This document shows, piece after piece, positions 1 to 10,066 of a stretch of 64,000 bases of DNA; position 1 is the first letter of the stretch; the number at the start of each line of letters is the position of its first letter. Below the pieces are notes generated by a model. That model made no database searches. It was not told where the DNA came from and was given only the letters and a program-made list of their open reading frames with translations. The DNA is from Devosia sp. (GTDB lineage: Bacteria; Pseudomonadota; Alphaproteobacteria; Rhizobiales; Devosiaceae). The stretch spans positions 3,149,501 to 3,213,500 of the forward strand of contig NZ_CP075529.1 of NCBI RefSeq assembly GCF_025809055.1, given 5' to 3'. A program made the position numbers and the translations under genes.

Positions 1-587
1 TCGATGACATCCTGACCTTTTTCGTCAATGTGGTGCTGGTCCTGCCGGGCCTGCCGCTCATCATCGTCATCGCAAGCCTGGTGGAAAGTGCGGGGCCCCT
101 TGTCATCGGCATTGTCCTGGCCCTGACCGGCTGGGGTTGGCCGGCGCGCACCATCAGGACGCAGACGCTGTCCCTGCGCACCCGAGAATTCGTGCTCTCG
201 GCGGAGCTCATGGGTGAAAAGAAGTGGCGCATCATCCTCAAGGAGATTTTTCCCAATATGCTGAGCTTCTTTATGGGCGGGCTGGTGCTGGGCACGATCG
301 CCGCCATCCTGGCAGAGGCCGCGCTCAGCTTTATCGGTCTGGGTGATCCCAATGCGGTGACCTGGGGCACAATGCTCTATTGGGCGCAGAACAACATGGC
401 CCTGCAGACCGGCGCCTGGTGGGAAATCTGGCCGCCGGCAATCGCCATCATGCTGACCGGCGCCGCGCTGGTCATGGTCAACTTCGCCGTCGATGAAATT
501 ACCAATCCACAGCTCAAGGCCTCTCGCGGCATCGGCCGCATCAGACGGTTCCTCAAGCGCCGGGGGAGAAGCGCCGATGTCTTCTGA
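1..587 (+). CDS. ABC transporter permease, DppC/OppC type (5' end outside window)
   Basis: The frame is open to the left edge, so the start lies outside the window and about 195 C-terminal residues are visible. They hold several hydrophobic membrane segments and the cytoplasmic EAA loop (SAELMGEKKWRIILKEIFPN), which docks onto the ATPase. The C-terminal pattern (LSFIGLGDP, then VDEITNPQLK) is typical of the DppC/OppC family of peptide and oligosaccharide importers. The stop overlaps the start of the first ATPase gene, so the two are translationally coupled. The substrate cannot be read from the sequence; a LacI regulator and a glycosidase operon downstream make an oligosaccharide plausible, as inference. 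Confidence 0.9.
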   Translation, partial: DDILTFFVNVVLVLPGLPLIIVIASLVESAGPLVIGIVLALTGWGWPARTIRTQTLSLRTREFVLSAELMGEKKWRIILKEIFPNMLSFFMGGLVLGTIAAILAEAALSFIGLGDPNAVTWGTMLYWAQNNMALQTGAWWEIWPPAIAIMLTGAALVMVNFAVDEITNPQLKASRGIGRIRRFLKRRGRSADVF

Positions 588-1548
588 TCGCGCCATGATC
601 GAGGTGCGCAACCTCACGGTCGACTATGTCGGCGAAAACTCAGTCGCCCGCGCCGTCAACGGCATCGACTTCGAAATCCGCGAGGGCGAAGCGTTTGGCC
701 TGGCAGGGGAGAGCGGGTGTGGCAAATCCACGGTCGCCTTTGCCTTGGCGCGGCTCACGCGCCTGCCCGGGCTCGTTTCCGGCGGCCAGGTGCGGCTCAA
801 TGGCGAGGACGTGCTCAAGTTCGACAAGGCGCGGCTCAAAGCCTATCGCTGGAACGAGGTCAGCTTTGTCTTCCAGTCGGCCATGAACGCGCTCAATCCG
901 GTCATTCCGGTGAGCGAGCAGATCATGGACGTCATCGAGACCCATGAACCCACGCTGGGCAAGGACGGCGCCCGTGCCCGCGCTGTGAGCCTGTTCGAAC
1001 TGGTTGGCATCCCACCCTCGCGGCTCGACGATTTTCCCCATCAGTTCTCGGGTGGCATGCGCCAGCGCATCTGCATCGCCATCGCCCTGGCCCTCAACCC
1101 CAAGCTGATCATCATGGACGAGCCGACTACCGCGCTGGACGTGGTGGTGCAGCGCGACATCATCGAGCAGATTGTCGAGCTCAAGAACCGCATGGGTTTT
1201 TCGGTCCTGTTCATTACCCATGACCTGGGGCTGATGATCGAGTTCTGCGACCGGATCGGGGTTATGTATTCCGGGGAACTGGTCGAGGTAGCGCCAGCCG
1301 AGTCTATTCTGACCCACCCGCTGCATCCCTATACGCGCGCCCTGGGCAATAGTTTTCCGCCACTCACCGGGCCACGGCAGCGGCTCGAAGGCATTGCCGG
1401 CACGCCGCCCGACCTGCGTGACCTGCCTCAGGGTTGCCGGTTTGCGCCCCGCTGTCCGCACGCCATGGATCTGTGCCGCAAGACTGATCCCGAACTGCGC
1501 TACTACCCCGAACATCGAAGCGAGGCCGCATGTCACTTGCTGAACTAG
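577..1548 (+). CDS. ABC transporter ATP-binding protein, DppD/OppD type
   Basis: A 323-residue nucleotide-binding subunit of a dipeptide-type importer. The Walker A loop GESGCGKST is near residue 44, the signature is SGGMRQR and Walker B is IIMDEPTTALD. The C-terminal extension has the Cys-rich oligopeptide-transporter pattern GCRFAPRCPHAMDLC. I chose the ATG at 577 because a GGGGGAG ribosome site sits about 8 bases upstream and the family N-terminus (IEVRNLTVDY) follows directly; a longer reading from 493 would overlap the permease by 95 bases. The gene overlaps the permease stop by 11 bases and the next ATPase by 19. Confidence 0.93.
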   Translation: MSSDRAMIEVRNLTVDYVGENSVARAVNGIDFEIREGEAFGLAGESGCGKSTVAFALARLTRLPGLVSGGQVRLNGEDVLKFDKARLKAYRWNEVSFVFQSAMNALNPVIPVSEQIMDVIETHEPTLGKDGARARAVSLFELVGIPPSRLDDFPHQFSGGMRQRICIAIALALNPKLIIMDEPTTALDVVVQRDIIEQIVELKNRMGFSVLFITHDLGLMIEFCDRIGVMYSGELVEVAPAESILTHPLHPYTRALGNSFPPLTGPRQRLEGIAGTPPDLRDLPQGCRFAPRCPHAMDLCRKTDPELRYYPEHRSEAACHLLN

Positions 1549-2540
1549 AGGCGTCGCCGCCCGCACCGGCCACCGACGCGCCCATCATCGAAATGGACAA
1601 TGTCGACAAGGAATTCGTCCTTGGCGGGGCTTTTCTCAATCAGACATTTCTCAGGGCGCTTTCCGGCGTCTCGCTCAAACTGGTGCGGGGCAGGGCGCTG
1701 GCGCTGGTCGGTGAATCCGGTTCGGGCAAATCCACCTGCGCACGGATGCTGGCCCGCGCCTATGAGCCGAGCGCCGGCGCCATCCGCTTTCGCGGCGAGG
1801 ATACGGGCGGCTTTCACGGTGCAAGGCTGCAGCGCTACCGCTCGGAAGTGCAGATGGTGTTCCAGGATCCCTTTGGGTCGCTCAATCCGACCCAGAGCAT
1901 CGGTTATCACCTGGAGCGGCCGATCCGCCTGCACCGGCCCGACCTAAAGGGAAAGCAGATCGAGGCCGAAATGCTGGGCCTGCTCGAAAGCGTTGGCCTC
2001 AAGCCGGCGGCGGATTACCTCAAGCGCCGCCCGCACGAGCTCTCCGGCGGCCAGCGCCAGCGCGTGGCCATTGCCCGGGCGCTGTCGGTACAGCCCGAAG
2101 TGCTGCTGGCTGATGAGCCCACCTCGATGCTCGATGTTTCGGTACGGCTGGGTATTCTCAATCTGCTCGAGGACCTCAAGCAGCAGCGGCAACTGGCGGC
2201 CCTTTACATTACCCACGACATCGCCACGGCGCGCTATTTCGCCGAGGAGACGGCGGTGATGTATGCCGGCCACCTGGTCGAGCAGGGCCCCAGCCAGGAC
2301 ATCACCGACAATCCGCGCCACCCCTATACGCAATTGCTGATCGAGTCGGTGCCCAATCCGGCGCGCAAGATTGCCACCGGACGGGCCCGCCGGGCGGTCG
2401 ATATTCCGCTCTGGACCCGCAATAGCCGGGGCTGCCCCTTCGTTTCCCGCTGCCCCAAGGCCAGCGCCGTCTGCAGCGAAACCATGCCCGAGCCCACCCA
2501 ACTCGGCGCCGGCCACATGGTGCGATGCCACAGTCTGTGA
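1530..2540 (+). CDS. ABC transporter ATP-binding protein, DppF/OppF type
   Basis: A 336-residue second ATPase that pairs with the preceding one to form the motor dimer of a dipeptide-type importer. Visible motifs are Walker A GESGSGKST, signature LSGGQRQRVAIARAL and Walker B LLADEPTSMLD. The C-terminal oligopeptide-family tail carries the Cys pattern GCPFVSRCPKASAVC. The start lies inside the end of the upstream ATPase gene (19-base overlap), which shows operon coupling. A LacI-family regulator starts 43 bases downstream on the same strand. The imported substrate is not determinable from these subunits. Confidence 0.93.
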   Translation: MSLAELEASPPAPATDAPIIEMDNVDKEFVLGGAFLNQTFLRALSGVSLKLVRGRALALVGESGSGKSTCARMLARAYEPSAGAIRFRGEDTGGFHGARLQRYRSEVQMVFQDPFGSLNPTQSIGYHLERPIRLHRPDLKGKQIEAEMLGLLESVGLKPAADYLKRRPHELSGGQRQRVAIARALSVQPEVLLADEPTSMLDVSVRLGILNLLEDLKQQRQLAALYITHDIATARYFAEETAVMYAGHLVEQGPSQDITDNPRHPYTQLLIESVPNPARKIATGRARRAVDIPLWTRNSRGCPFVSRCPKASAVCSETMPEPTQLGAGHMVRCHSL

Positions 2541-2583
2541 TCCCGGATTGACCGCCTCCGCAGTCCGGCGCTAGCGTATCTGC

Positions 2584-3576
2584 ATGGTTACGATCAAAGA
2601 AATCGCAGCGGCCGTGGGCGTTTCCAACGCCACGGTGTCGCGCGTGCTCAACTACGACGCGACGCTGTCGATCTCCAAGCGCAAGCGCCAGGCGATCATC
2701 GAGACGGCCGAGGCGATGAATTATGCAACGCCGCGCAACCGCAACAGGGCCCATCAACAGGGCCTGTCGAAACTGGCCCTGGTGCATTTCCAGCGGCCCG
2801 AACAGGAACTGGCCGACCCCTACTATGTCGCCTTGCGCCTTGGCATCGAGAGCCGTTGCGCCGCCCTCAAGATCGAGACGGTCAAGGTCTATCAGACCGA
2901 TTCAAAACCCGATGCCGGACTGTTGCAGGGCGCGTCGGGGGTGATCGCCATCGGCCGGCAGGACGATGACGGTATTGACTGGTTGCAGCGTCACTCGCGT
3001 CACCTGGTCATGGCCGACTTTGTCGCCTTCGACGAGCAGGTCGATAGCGTCCAGGCCGATCTGCGTGTGGCCATGGAGCGGCTGTTGCAGTCGCTGGCCG
3101 ATCTCGGTTATCGCCGCATGGCCTATATCGGCGTCTATGACCGCCGTGCCCAGGCCTTCGTGGAATGGCTGACCAAGGCAGGCTGGTTCGACGACCGGCT
3201 TTTCCGCTCCGGCGGCAAGACCGAGCAGGGCGGCTACAATCTGGCGCGCGAAATCCTCTCGGAAGACCGCCCGCCCGAAGTCATCGTCACCTTCAACGAT
3301 TCCATGGCGATCGGGGTCTATCGCGCCGCCGCCGAGATGGGGCTGTCCATTCCGGGCGACGTCAGCGTGGCGAGCTTCAACGACAATTCCGTGGCCCAGT
3401 TTCTCAATCCGCCACTCACCACCGTGCATCTGCCCGCCGAGGAGATCGGCGAGACCGCGGTGGAAATGCTGCTCGAGCGGGCTGCAGGGCGCGAACTGGC
3501 CAAGCAAATCACCCTGGCCTCGCGCATTGTTTGGCGGGAAAGTACGCGCGCTCCGCTCGCCTCGGAAGCACGGTGA
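2584..3576 (+). CDS. LacI-family transcriptional regulator
   Basis: A 330-residue LacI/GalR-type repressor. Residues 1-50 form the helix-turn-helix and hinge (TIKEIAAAVGVSNATVSRVL), followed by a periplasmic-binding-protein-like sugar-sensing domain ending in the usual PPLTTVHLPAEEIG segment. It lies between a dipeptide-type transporter and the CUT1/GH2 operon, so the likely effector is a sugar imported by one of them. A palindrome resembling LacI-family operators follows the gene at 3586-3599, before the binding-protein gene, and supports control of the downstream operon. Target and ligand are inferred. Confidence 0.92.
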   Translation: MVTIKEIAAAVGVSNATVSRVLNYDATLSISKRKRQAIIETAEAMNYATPRNRNRAHQQGLSKLALVHFQRPEQELADPYYVALRLGIESRCAALKIETVKVYQTDSKPDAGLLQGASGVIAIGRQDDDGIDWLQRHSRHLVMADFVAFDEQVDSVQADLRVAMERLLQSLADLGYRRMAYIGVYDRRAQAFVEWLTKAGWFDDRLFRSGGKTEQGGYNLAREILSEDRPPEVIVTFNDSMAIGVYRAAAEMGLSIPGDVSVASFNDNSVAQFLNPPLTTVHLPAEEIGETAVEMLLERAAGRELAKQITLASRIVWRESTRAPLASEAR

Positions 3577-3585
3577 AAACGGCGT

Positions 3586-3599
3586 AGTAAAAATTTACT
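3586..3599. promoter_or_regulatory. Candidate LacI-family operator
   Basis: Inverted repeat AGTAAA-AA-TTTACT in the gap between the LacI-type gene and the solute-binding-protein gene, about 80 bases before the latter's start. The half-site resembles the TGTAAA/TTTACA arms seen in many LacI-family operators, but the usual central CG is replaced by AA. Position and symmetry are seen; binding is inferred. Confidence 0.4.
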
Positions 3600-3678
3600 G
3601 AAATTCTTGCTTGCGCCCAAAAGTCATACTAGGCTGCGCTCAGGGTGATGAGGAAACACCCATATGGGAGGAATTTCA

Positions 3679-4953
3679 ATGACTCGCTTTTCAAATGGCA
3701 TGAAGCGTTCGCTGGCCGTTGCTCTGGCCGGCATCTCCATGTTCAGCGTAACTGCCGCTTCCGCGGCCCAGATCACCGTCTGGTGCTGGGATCCCAACTT
3801 CAATGGCGCCACCATGGAAGAGGCATTTTCGCGCTATCAGGCCGCGCACCCTGACGCGACCATCGATATCCAGGTCTTCGACAAGGCGGCCATGGAGCAG
3901 AAGCTGCAGGCCCAGCTCGCTTCGGGTACGACCGAAGGTCTGCCCGACATCGTGCTGGTCGAAGACTACCGCGCCCAGAAGTACCTGCTGTCCTTCCCCG
4001 GCGCCTTCGAGCCGCTGACCGACAAGATCGATTACTCGGCCTTCGCCCCCTACAAGGTGGAAGTGTCCACTGTCGACGGGCAGACCTATTCCATGCCCTT
4101 CGACTCCGGCGTGACCGGGCTCTTCTACCGGGCCGACAAGCTTGAGGAAGCCGGCTACAGCGCCGCCGATCTCGAAAACATCACCTGGGATCAGCTCATC
4201 GAAATCGGCAAGGCGGTCAAGGAAAAGACCGGCGATACCCTGCTGCCGATCGACCCGAACGCTTCCGATCTGTTCCGCATCATGATGCAGTCCGCCGGCA
4301 CCTGGTATTTCGATGCCAGCGGCAACGTGACCATCGCCGACAACCCGGCCTTCAAGAGCACGATCGAGACCTACCAGCGCCTGCTGACCGCCGGGATCAC
4401 CAAGCCGGTCGCCGGCTGGACCGAATATACCGGCAGCTTCACCTCCGGCGACACGCTGGCCACCCCGACCGGCGTGTGGATGACCGCCACCATCAAGGCC
4501 AATCCCGATCAGTCCGGCATGTGGGCCGTCGCCCCGGTGCCGCGCCTCGGCGACGTGGAAACCTCGGTCAATGCGTCGAACCTGGGCGGGTCGAGCTGGT
4601 ATGTGCTGTCCTCGGCACCCGAGAAGGACACTGCCATCGACTTCCTCGCCACGATCTGGGGTCAGGATGTCGACTTCTACCAGAAAATCCTGGTGAACCA
4701 GGGCGCCCTCGGCTCGCTTCTGGCGGCTCGTGATGGCGAGGCCTACCAGGCCTCGGACGAGTTCTTCGGCGGCACCCCGGTCTGGCAGAACTTCTCCGCA
4801 TGGCTGGCCGAAATTCCGCCGGTCAACTACGGCATCTTCACCGAAGAAGCGGACTCGGCCGTCGTGGCCCAGATCCCGGCCATCACCGGCGGCGGCAATG
4901 TGGACGAGATCATCGCCCAGATCGACGCCCAGGTCCGCCAGCAGACCCAGTAA
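3679..4953 (+). CDS. Sugar ABC transporter substrate-binding protein (family 1)
   Basis: A 424-residue periplasmic binding protein of the CUT1 type. It begins with a Sec signal peptide (Lys/Arg, hydrophobic stretch, cleavage near SAASAA) and then the mature start QITVWCWDPNFNGATME, typical of family 1 solute-binding proteins. The ATG at 3679 is preferred over 3664 because GGGAGG at 3666-3671 is well placed as its ribosome site and overlaps the earlier ATG. It is the first gene of an operon with two permeases, a glycoside hydrolase and an ATPase, so it probably captures a galactoside or related glycoside. Substrate identity is inferred. Confidence 0.93.
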   Translation: MTRFSNGMKRSLAVALAGISMFSVTAASAAQITVWCWDPNFNGATMEEAFSRYQAAHPDATIDIQVFDKAAMEQKLQAQLASGTTEGLPDIVLVEDYRAQKYLLSFPGAFEPLTDKIDYSAFAPYKVEVSTVDGQTYSMPFDSGVTGLFYRADKLEEAGYSAADLENITWDQLIEIGKAVKEKTGDTLLPIDPNASDLFRIMMQSAGTWYFDASGNVTIADNPAFKSTIETYQRLLTAGITKPVAGWTEYTGSFTSGDTLATPTGVWMTATIKANPDQSGMWAVAPVPRLGDVETSVNASNLGGSSWYVLSSAPEKDTAIDFLATIWGQDVDFYQKILVNQGALGSLLAARDGEAYQASDEFFGGTPVWQNFSAWLAEIPPVNYGIFTEEADSAVVAQIPAITGGGNVDEIIAQIDAQVRQQTQ

Positions 4954-4963
4954 CATCGGTATC

Positions 4964-4987
4964 CCGGGGGCGGCCTGCCGTCCCCGG
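4964..4987 (+). other. Strong hairpin between binding-protein and permease genes
   Basis: Arms CCGGGGGCGGC and GCCGTCCCCGG enclose a tiny loop and begin 10 bases after the binding-protein stop. There is no T-run, so it is more likely an mRNA-stabilising or processing hairpin that lets the binding protein be made in excess over the permeases than a full terminator. The function is inferred from known transporter operons. Confidence 0.6.
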
Positions 4988-5082
4988 ACTCCCCGAGACC
5001 CTCGCCGGTGGCGGGGGTCATCGCAACCGGGTTCGGCCATGCGGTGATGGGGACTTGATCAGGGCCGCAGAGGGAGGATCGC

Positions 5083-5967
5083 GTGGCGGTATCGCAATTG
5101 GCGCGGAACGAGCGGATCAACGGCTGGGCATTTGTCATGCCCGCCCTGGTGCTTCTCGGCATCTTCATGATCTATCCGATCATCTGGTCGCTCTGGATGA
5201 GTTTCCAGGTCGGGCGGGGCATGCAGTTCAGTTTTGGCGGCCTGACCAACATCATCCGCCTGACACAAGACCCGATCTTTATCCGGGCCCTGACCAATAC
5301 GCTGATCTTCCTGGCGGTGCAGGTTCCGATCATGCTGGTCCTGGCCCTGCTGTTCGCCAATGCGCTCAACAATCCCAATATCTGGGGTCGCGGCATTTTC
5401 CGCACGGCGATCTTTCTGCCCTGCGTCACTTCGCTGGTCGCCTATTCGGTGACCTTCAAGTCCATGTTCGCGTCCGACGGCGTCATCAACCAGATGCTGC
5501 TGGGCCTGCACGTCATCTCCTCGCCCATTCCGTGGCTGGCCGACCCGTTCTGGGCCAAGGTGGTGGTCATCTCCGCCATTACCTGGCGCTGGACCGGCTA
5601 CAACATGATCTTCTATCTCGCCGCCATGCAGAACATCGACAAGTCGATCTATGAGGCGGCCAAGATCGACGGCGTCCCGGCCTGGGCGCGCTTCTGGTAC
5701 ATTACGGTCCCGATGCTGAAACCGGTGATCCTGTTCACCGCCGTGATTTCCACGATCGGCACGCTGCAGCTCTTCGACGAGCCGAACCTGCTGACCTCGG
5801 GCGGTCCATCAGATTCCACGCTGACGCTGTCGATGTATATCTACAATCTCAGCTTCCGCTTCATGCCCAGCTTCGGCTATGCGGCCACGGTGTCCTACGT
5901 CATCGTGGTGCTGGTTGCGATCCTGAGCTTCCTGCAGTTCCTGGCCGCAAGGGATCGCCGCGCATGA
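5083..5967 (+). CDS. Sugar ABC transporter permease, MalF/UgpA type
   Basis: A 294-residue inner-membrane permease with about six hydrophobic segments and the CUT1 EAA loop (YEAAKIDGVPAWARFWYIT). It starts with GTG at 5083 behind a near-perfect ribosome site AGGGAGGA at 5071-5078. It forms the channel with the next permease, overlapping it by 4 bases (ATGA), and receives substrate from the upstream binding protein. A 129-base gap with a strong hairpin separates it from the binding-protein gene. Confidence 0.93.
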   Translation: MAVSQLARNERINGWAFVMPALVLLGIFMIYPIIWSLWMSFQVGRGMQFSFGGLTNIIRLTQDPIFIRALTNTLIFLAVQVPIMLVLALLFANALNNPNIWGRGIFRTAIFLPCVTSLVAYSVTFKSMFASDGVINQMLLGLHVISSPIPWLADPFWAKVVVISAITWRWTGYNMIFYLAAMQNIDKSIYEAAKIDGVPAWARFWYITVPMLKPVILFTAVISTIGTLQLFDEPNLLTSGGPSDSTLTLSMYIYNLSFRFMPSFGYAATVSYVIVVLVAILSFLQFLAARDRRA

Positions 5968-6782
5968 GCAATCCCCTCGCCCTCATTGGCCGGACCGCGA
6001 CCTATCTGGCGCTCAGCCTTGCCGCCTTCGTTTCAGTCTTTCCCTTCTTCTGGATGATCATCGGATCGACCAATACCAATGCCGACCTGATCCGCGGCAA
6101 GTCCACCTTCGGGGATGCGCTGTGGCGCAATATCGAAGTGTTCTTCGCCTCCGCCGACATGCCGCGCGTGTTCTTCAACTCCATCTTCATCGCCGGCGTT
6201 GGCACCATCCTGACGCTGCTCGTGTCATCCCTCGCCGGCTATGGCTTCGAGATGTTCCGCAGCCGGTTTCGCGAAAAGCTGTTCGGCGGCCTGCTGCTGA
6301 TGCTGTCCATCCCCTTTGCCGCCCTGATGATCCCGCTCTTCATCCTGATGGCGAACCTCAAGCTGATGAACACCTACCAGGCCATCATCCTGCCCTCGGT
6401 GGCGTCCATCTTCATCGTGTTCTACTTCCGGCAGGCGACAAAGGCCTTCCCGCATGAACTGCGCGACGCGGCCCGGATCGACGGGCTCAAGGAATGGCAG
6501 ATCTTTCTCTACGTCTATATGCCGGTCATGCGCTCGACCTATGCCGCGGCGACCATCATCGTGTTCATGAGCCACTGGAACAATTACCTTTGGCCGCTGA
6601 TCGTGTTGCAGACCAATGACATGAAGACCCTGCCATTGGTGGTTGCGACACTCAGCCAGGGTTACTCGCCCGATTTTGCGGTGGTCATGGTCGGGTCGAT
6701 CTTTGCCACCCTGCCAACGCTCATCATCTTCTTCCTGCTCCAGCGCCAGTTCGTCCAAGGCATGCTGGGCGCCGTCAAATAG
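5964..6782 (+). CDS. Sugar ABC transporter permease, MalG/UgpE type
   Basis: A 272-residue second CUT1 permease with six likely membrane helices and the EAA loop (LRDAARIDGLKEWQIFLYV). The ATG overlaps the stop of the first permease, so the two channel subunits are translated together. Its C-terminus (LLQRQFVQGMLGAVK) is the standard end of MalG-type permeases. The glycoside hydrolase gene starts only 8 bases later in the same operon. Confidence 0.93.
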   Translation: MSNPLALIGRTATYLALSLAAFVSVFPFFWMIIGSTNTNADLIRGKSTFGDALWRNIEVFFASADMPRVFFNSIFIAGVGTILTLLVSSLAGYGFEMFRSRFREKLFGGLLLMLSIPFAALMIPLFILMANLKLMNTYQAIILPSVASIFIVFYFRQATKAFPHELRDAARIDGLKEWQIFLYVYMPVMRSTYAAATIIVFMSHWNNYLWPLIVLQTNDMKTLPLVVATLSQGYSPDFAVVMVGSIFATLPTLIIFFLLQRQFVQGMLGAVK

Positions 6783-6790
6783 AGTTTTCT

Positions 6791-8992
6791 ATGCGTCCCC
6801 TGATCGACTTCAATTCCGGCTGGCTGTTCGAAGGCAAGGAGAGCGTGCGTCTGCCGCACAATGCGGTGGACCTGCCCTTCAGCTATTTCGACGAAAAGGC
6901 CTATCAGCGGCCCTTTACCTACGAAAAGCGCTTTGCCGCGGACCCCGCCTGGCAAGGTCAGGAAATCGCGGTGGTGTTTGATGGCGCCATGGCCAATGCC
7001 AAGGTTAGCCTCAATGGCGAACTTCTGGTGGCCCACAAGGACGGCTACACGCCTTTCGAGGCGCGCCTGACGGACAAACTCAAGCCGGGCGAAAACATCC
7101 TGTCGGTCGTGATCGATGGCAGCGAGAATCCCGAGATTCCGCCATTTGGCGGCCAGATCGACTACCTGACCTATGCCGGCATCTATCGCGAGGCCTGGTT
7201 GCGCGTCACTGCACCGGTCTTTGTCGGCAATGCCAAGATCGAAACCCCCGATGCCCTTTCGGACAGCAAGTCGGTCAGCGCCCGGATCGAGCTGGCCAAT
7301 CCGCGTGGGCTGCAACTGGCCGGATCGCTGAAGGCCGTGCTCAAGGACGGCGCCGGCAAGCCCATCGCTGCCACTGAAGCCGCGATTGCCGGCGAGAGCG
7401 TTGCGGTCCGGTTCGACCAGCTGACGGACATCGCGCTTTGGGATATCGACAATCCGGCGCTCTATACGCTCGATATCACCCTGGATGGTCCACACGGCGA
7501 GGACCGGGCCAGTTTCCGGTTCGGGTTCCGTACGGCTGAGTTCACCATCGAAGGGTTCCGCCTCAACGGCCGGCCGCTCAAGCTTCGTGGCCTCAACCGG
7601 CACCAGTCCTTCCCCTATAGCGGCTATGCCATGGGCAAGTCGGCGCAGGTGCGGGATGCCGAAATCCTCAAGCATGAGCTCAAGCTCAACATGGTGCGCA
7701 CCTCGCACTATCCGCAGAGCCACTATTTTCTCGACCGCTGCGACGAGCTCGGCCTTCTGGTGTTCGAGGAAATCCCCGGCTGGCAGCATATCGGCGGGGC
7801 GGCCTGGAAAGATGAGGCGGTGGAAAATGTCCGCCGCATGATCACCCGGGACTGGAACCATCCCGCCATCGTCATCTGGGGCGTGCGCATCAACGAAAGC
7901 CAGGACGATCACGATTTTTACGTGCGCACCAATGCCCTGGCGCATGAGCTCGACACGACCCGTCCGACGGGCGGCGTTCGCTTCATCACCGATAGCGAAC
8001 TGCTCGAAGACGTTTACACCATGAACGACTTCATTCTCGGCAATGAGGAACTGGGCGGCAATCGCCCGCGCACGCCGCTCCGGCCGCAGCAGGAAGTGAC
8101 CGGCCTCTCCAAGGTCGTGCCCTATATGATCACCGAATATGGTGGCCACATGTATCCCACCAAGAGCTGGGATCAGGAACAGCGTCAGGCCGAGCATGTG
8201 CTGCGCCACCTAGAAGTGCTCAACGCCGCCTATGGCGATCCGCAGATCGCCGGCTGCATCGGCTGGTGCGCCTTTGACTACAACACCCACAAGGATTTCG
8301 GTTCCGGTGACCGCATCTGTCACCACGGGGTCATGGACATGTTCCGCGAGCCCAAATTCGCGGCCTTTGCCTATACCAGCCAGTGCGATCCTGCCGATGA
8401 GGTGGTTCTGAAACCCGTGACCTTCTGGGCGCGCGGTGAACGCAATATCGGAGGCGTCCTGCCGCTGATCGTGCTTACCAATTGCGACGAGGTGGAACTG
8501 GTCTATGGCAAGAACGGCGCCAAGCGCTTCCGCCCGGACCGCAAGAGCTTTCCGCACCTGCCCCATGCCCCTGTCGTCATCCGGCGGGAAGACCTGACCG
8601 AGGAAGAACTCGGTCTGTGGGGCATGTCCTGGGAGGATGCGGTCATCACCGGCTATATCGGCGGCAAGGCGGTCAGGAGCGAAAAGTTCATTTCCGATCC
8701 CATCGCCACCTCCCTTGAGGTCGACCCGGACAGCACCGAAATTGCCGCCGATGGAGACACCGTCCGCGTCATGATCCGGGCGCTCGATCAATCGGGTCGG
8801 AAACTGCCCTTTTTCCCGGAGCCGGTGGCCATCGAAGTGTCCGGTGCCGCCGAGCGGCTGGGGCCGGCGCTAGTGCCATTGCGCGCCGGTTCGACCGGCT
8901 TCTGGCTGCGCTCGACCGGGGCCGGGCCCATCACTGTTACCGTCACCAGCGAGCGGCTTGGCCGCGCTGTCACAACCCTGTCTGCAAGCTGA
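6791..8992 (+). CDS. Glycoside hydrolase family 2 (beta-galactosidase/beta-glucuronidase type)
   Basis: A 733-residue family 2 hydrolase. The N-terminal jelly-roll sugar-binding domain (about 1-170) is followed by an immunoglobulin-like domain and a TIM barrel with the family patterns MVRTSHYPQSHYFLDRCDE, WGVRINES and ITEYGG. By family position Glu369 (INES) is the acid/base and Glu449 (TEYG) the nucleophile, 80 residues apart. A C-terminal beta domain follows. There is no signal peptide, so it acts in the cytoplasm on sugars brought in by the transporter encoded on both sides of it. Beta-galactoside, glucuronide or mannoside specificity cannot be told from the sequence. Confidence 0.9.
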   Translation: MRPLIDFNSGWLFEGKESVRLPHNAVDLPFSYFDEKAYQRPFTYEKRFAADPAWQGQEIAVVFDGAMANAKVSLNGELLVAHKDGYTPFEARLTDKLKPGENILSVVIDGSENPEIPPFGGQIDYLTYAGIYREAWLRVTAPVFVGNAKIETPDALSDSKSVSARIELANPRGLQLAGSLKAVLKDGAGKPIAATEAAIAGESVAVRFDQLTDIALWDIDNPALYTLDITLDGPHGEDRASFRFGFRTAEFTIEGFRLNGRPLKLRGLNRHQSFPYSGYAMGKSAQVRDAEILKHELKLNMVRTSHYPQSHYFLDRCDELGLLVFEEIPGWQHIGGAAWKDEAVENVRRMITRDWNHPAIVIWGVRINESQDDHDFYVRTNALAHELDTTRPTGGVRFITDSELLEDVYTMNDFILGNEELGGNRPRTPLRPQQEVTGLSKVVPYMITEYGGHMYPTKSWDQEQRQAEHVLRHLEVLNAAYGDPQIAGCIGWCAFDYNTHKDFGSGDRICHHGVMDMFREPKFAAFAYTSQCDPADEVVLKPVTFWARGERNIGGVLPLIVLTNCDEVELVYGKNGAKRFRPDRKSFPHLPHAPVVIRREDLTEEELGLWGMSWEDAVITGYIGGKAVRSEKFISDPIATSLEVDPDSTEIAADGDTVRVMIRALDQSGRKLPFFPEPVAIEVSGAAERLGPALVPLRAGSTGFWLRSTGAGPITVTVTSERLGRAVTTLSAS

Positions 8993-9001
8993 GGAACGCC
9001 C

Positions 9002-10060
<1,059 letters not shown>

Positions 10061-10066
10061 GGCCAG

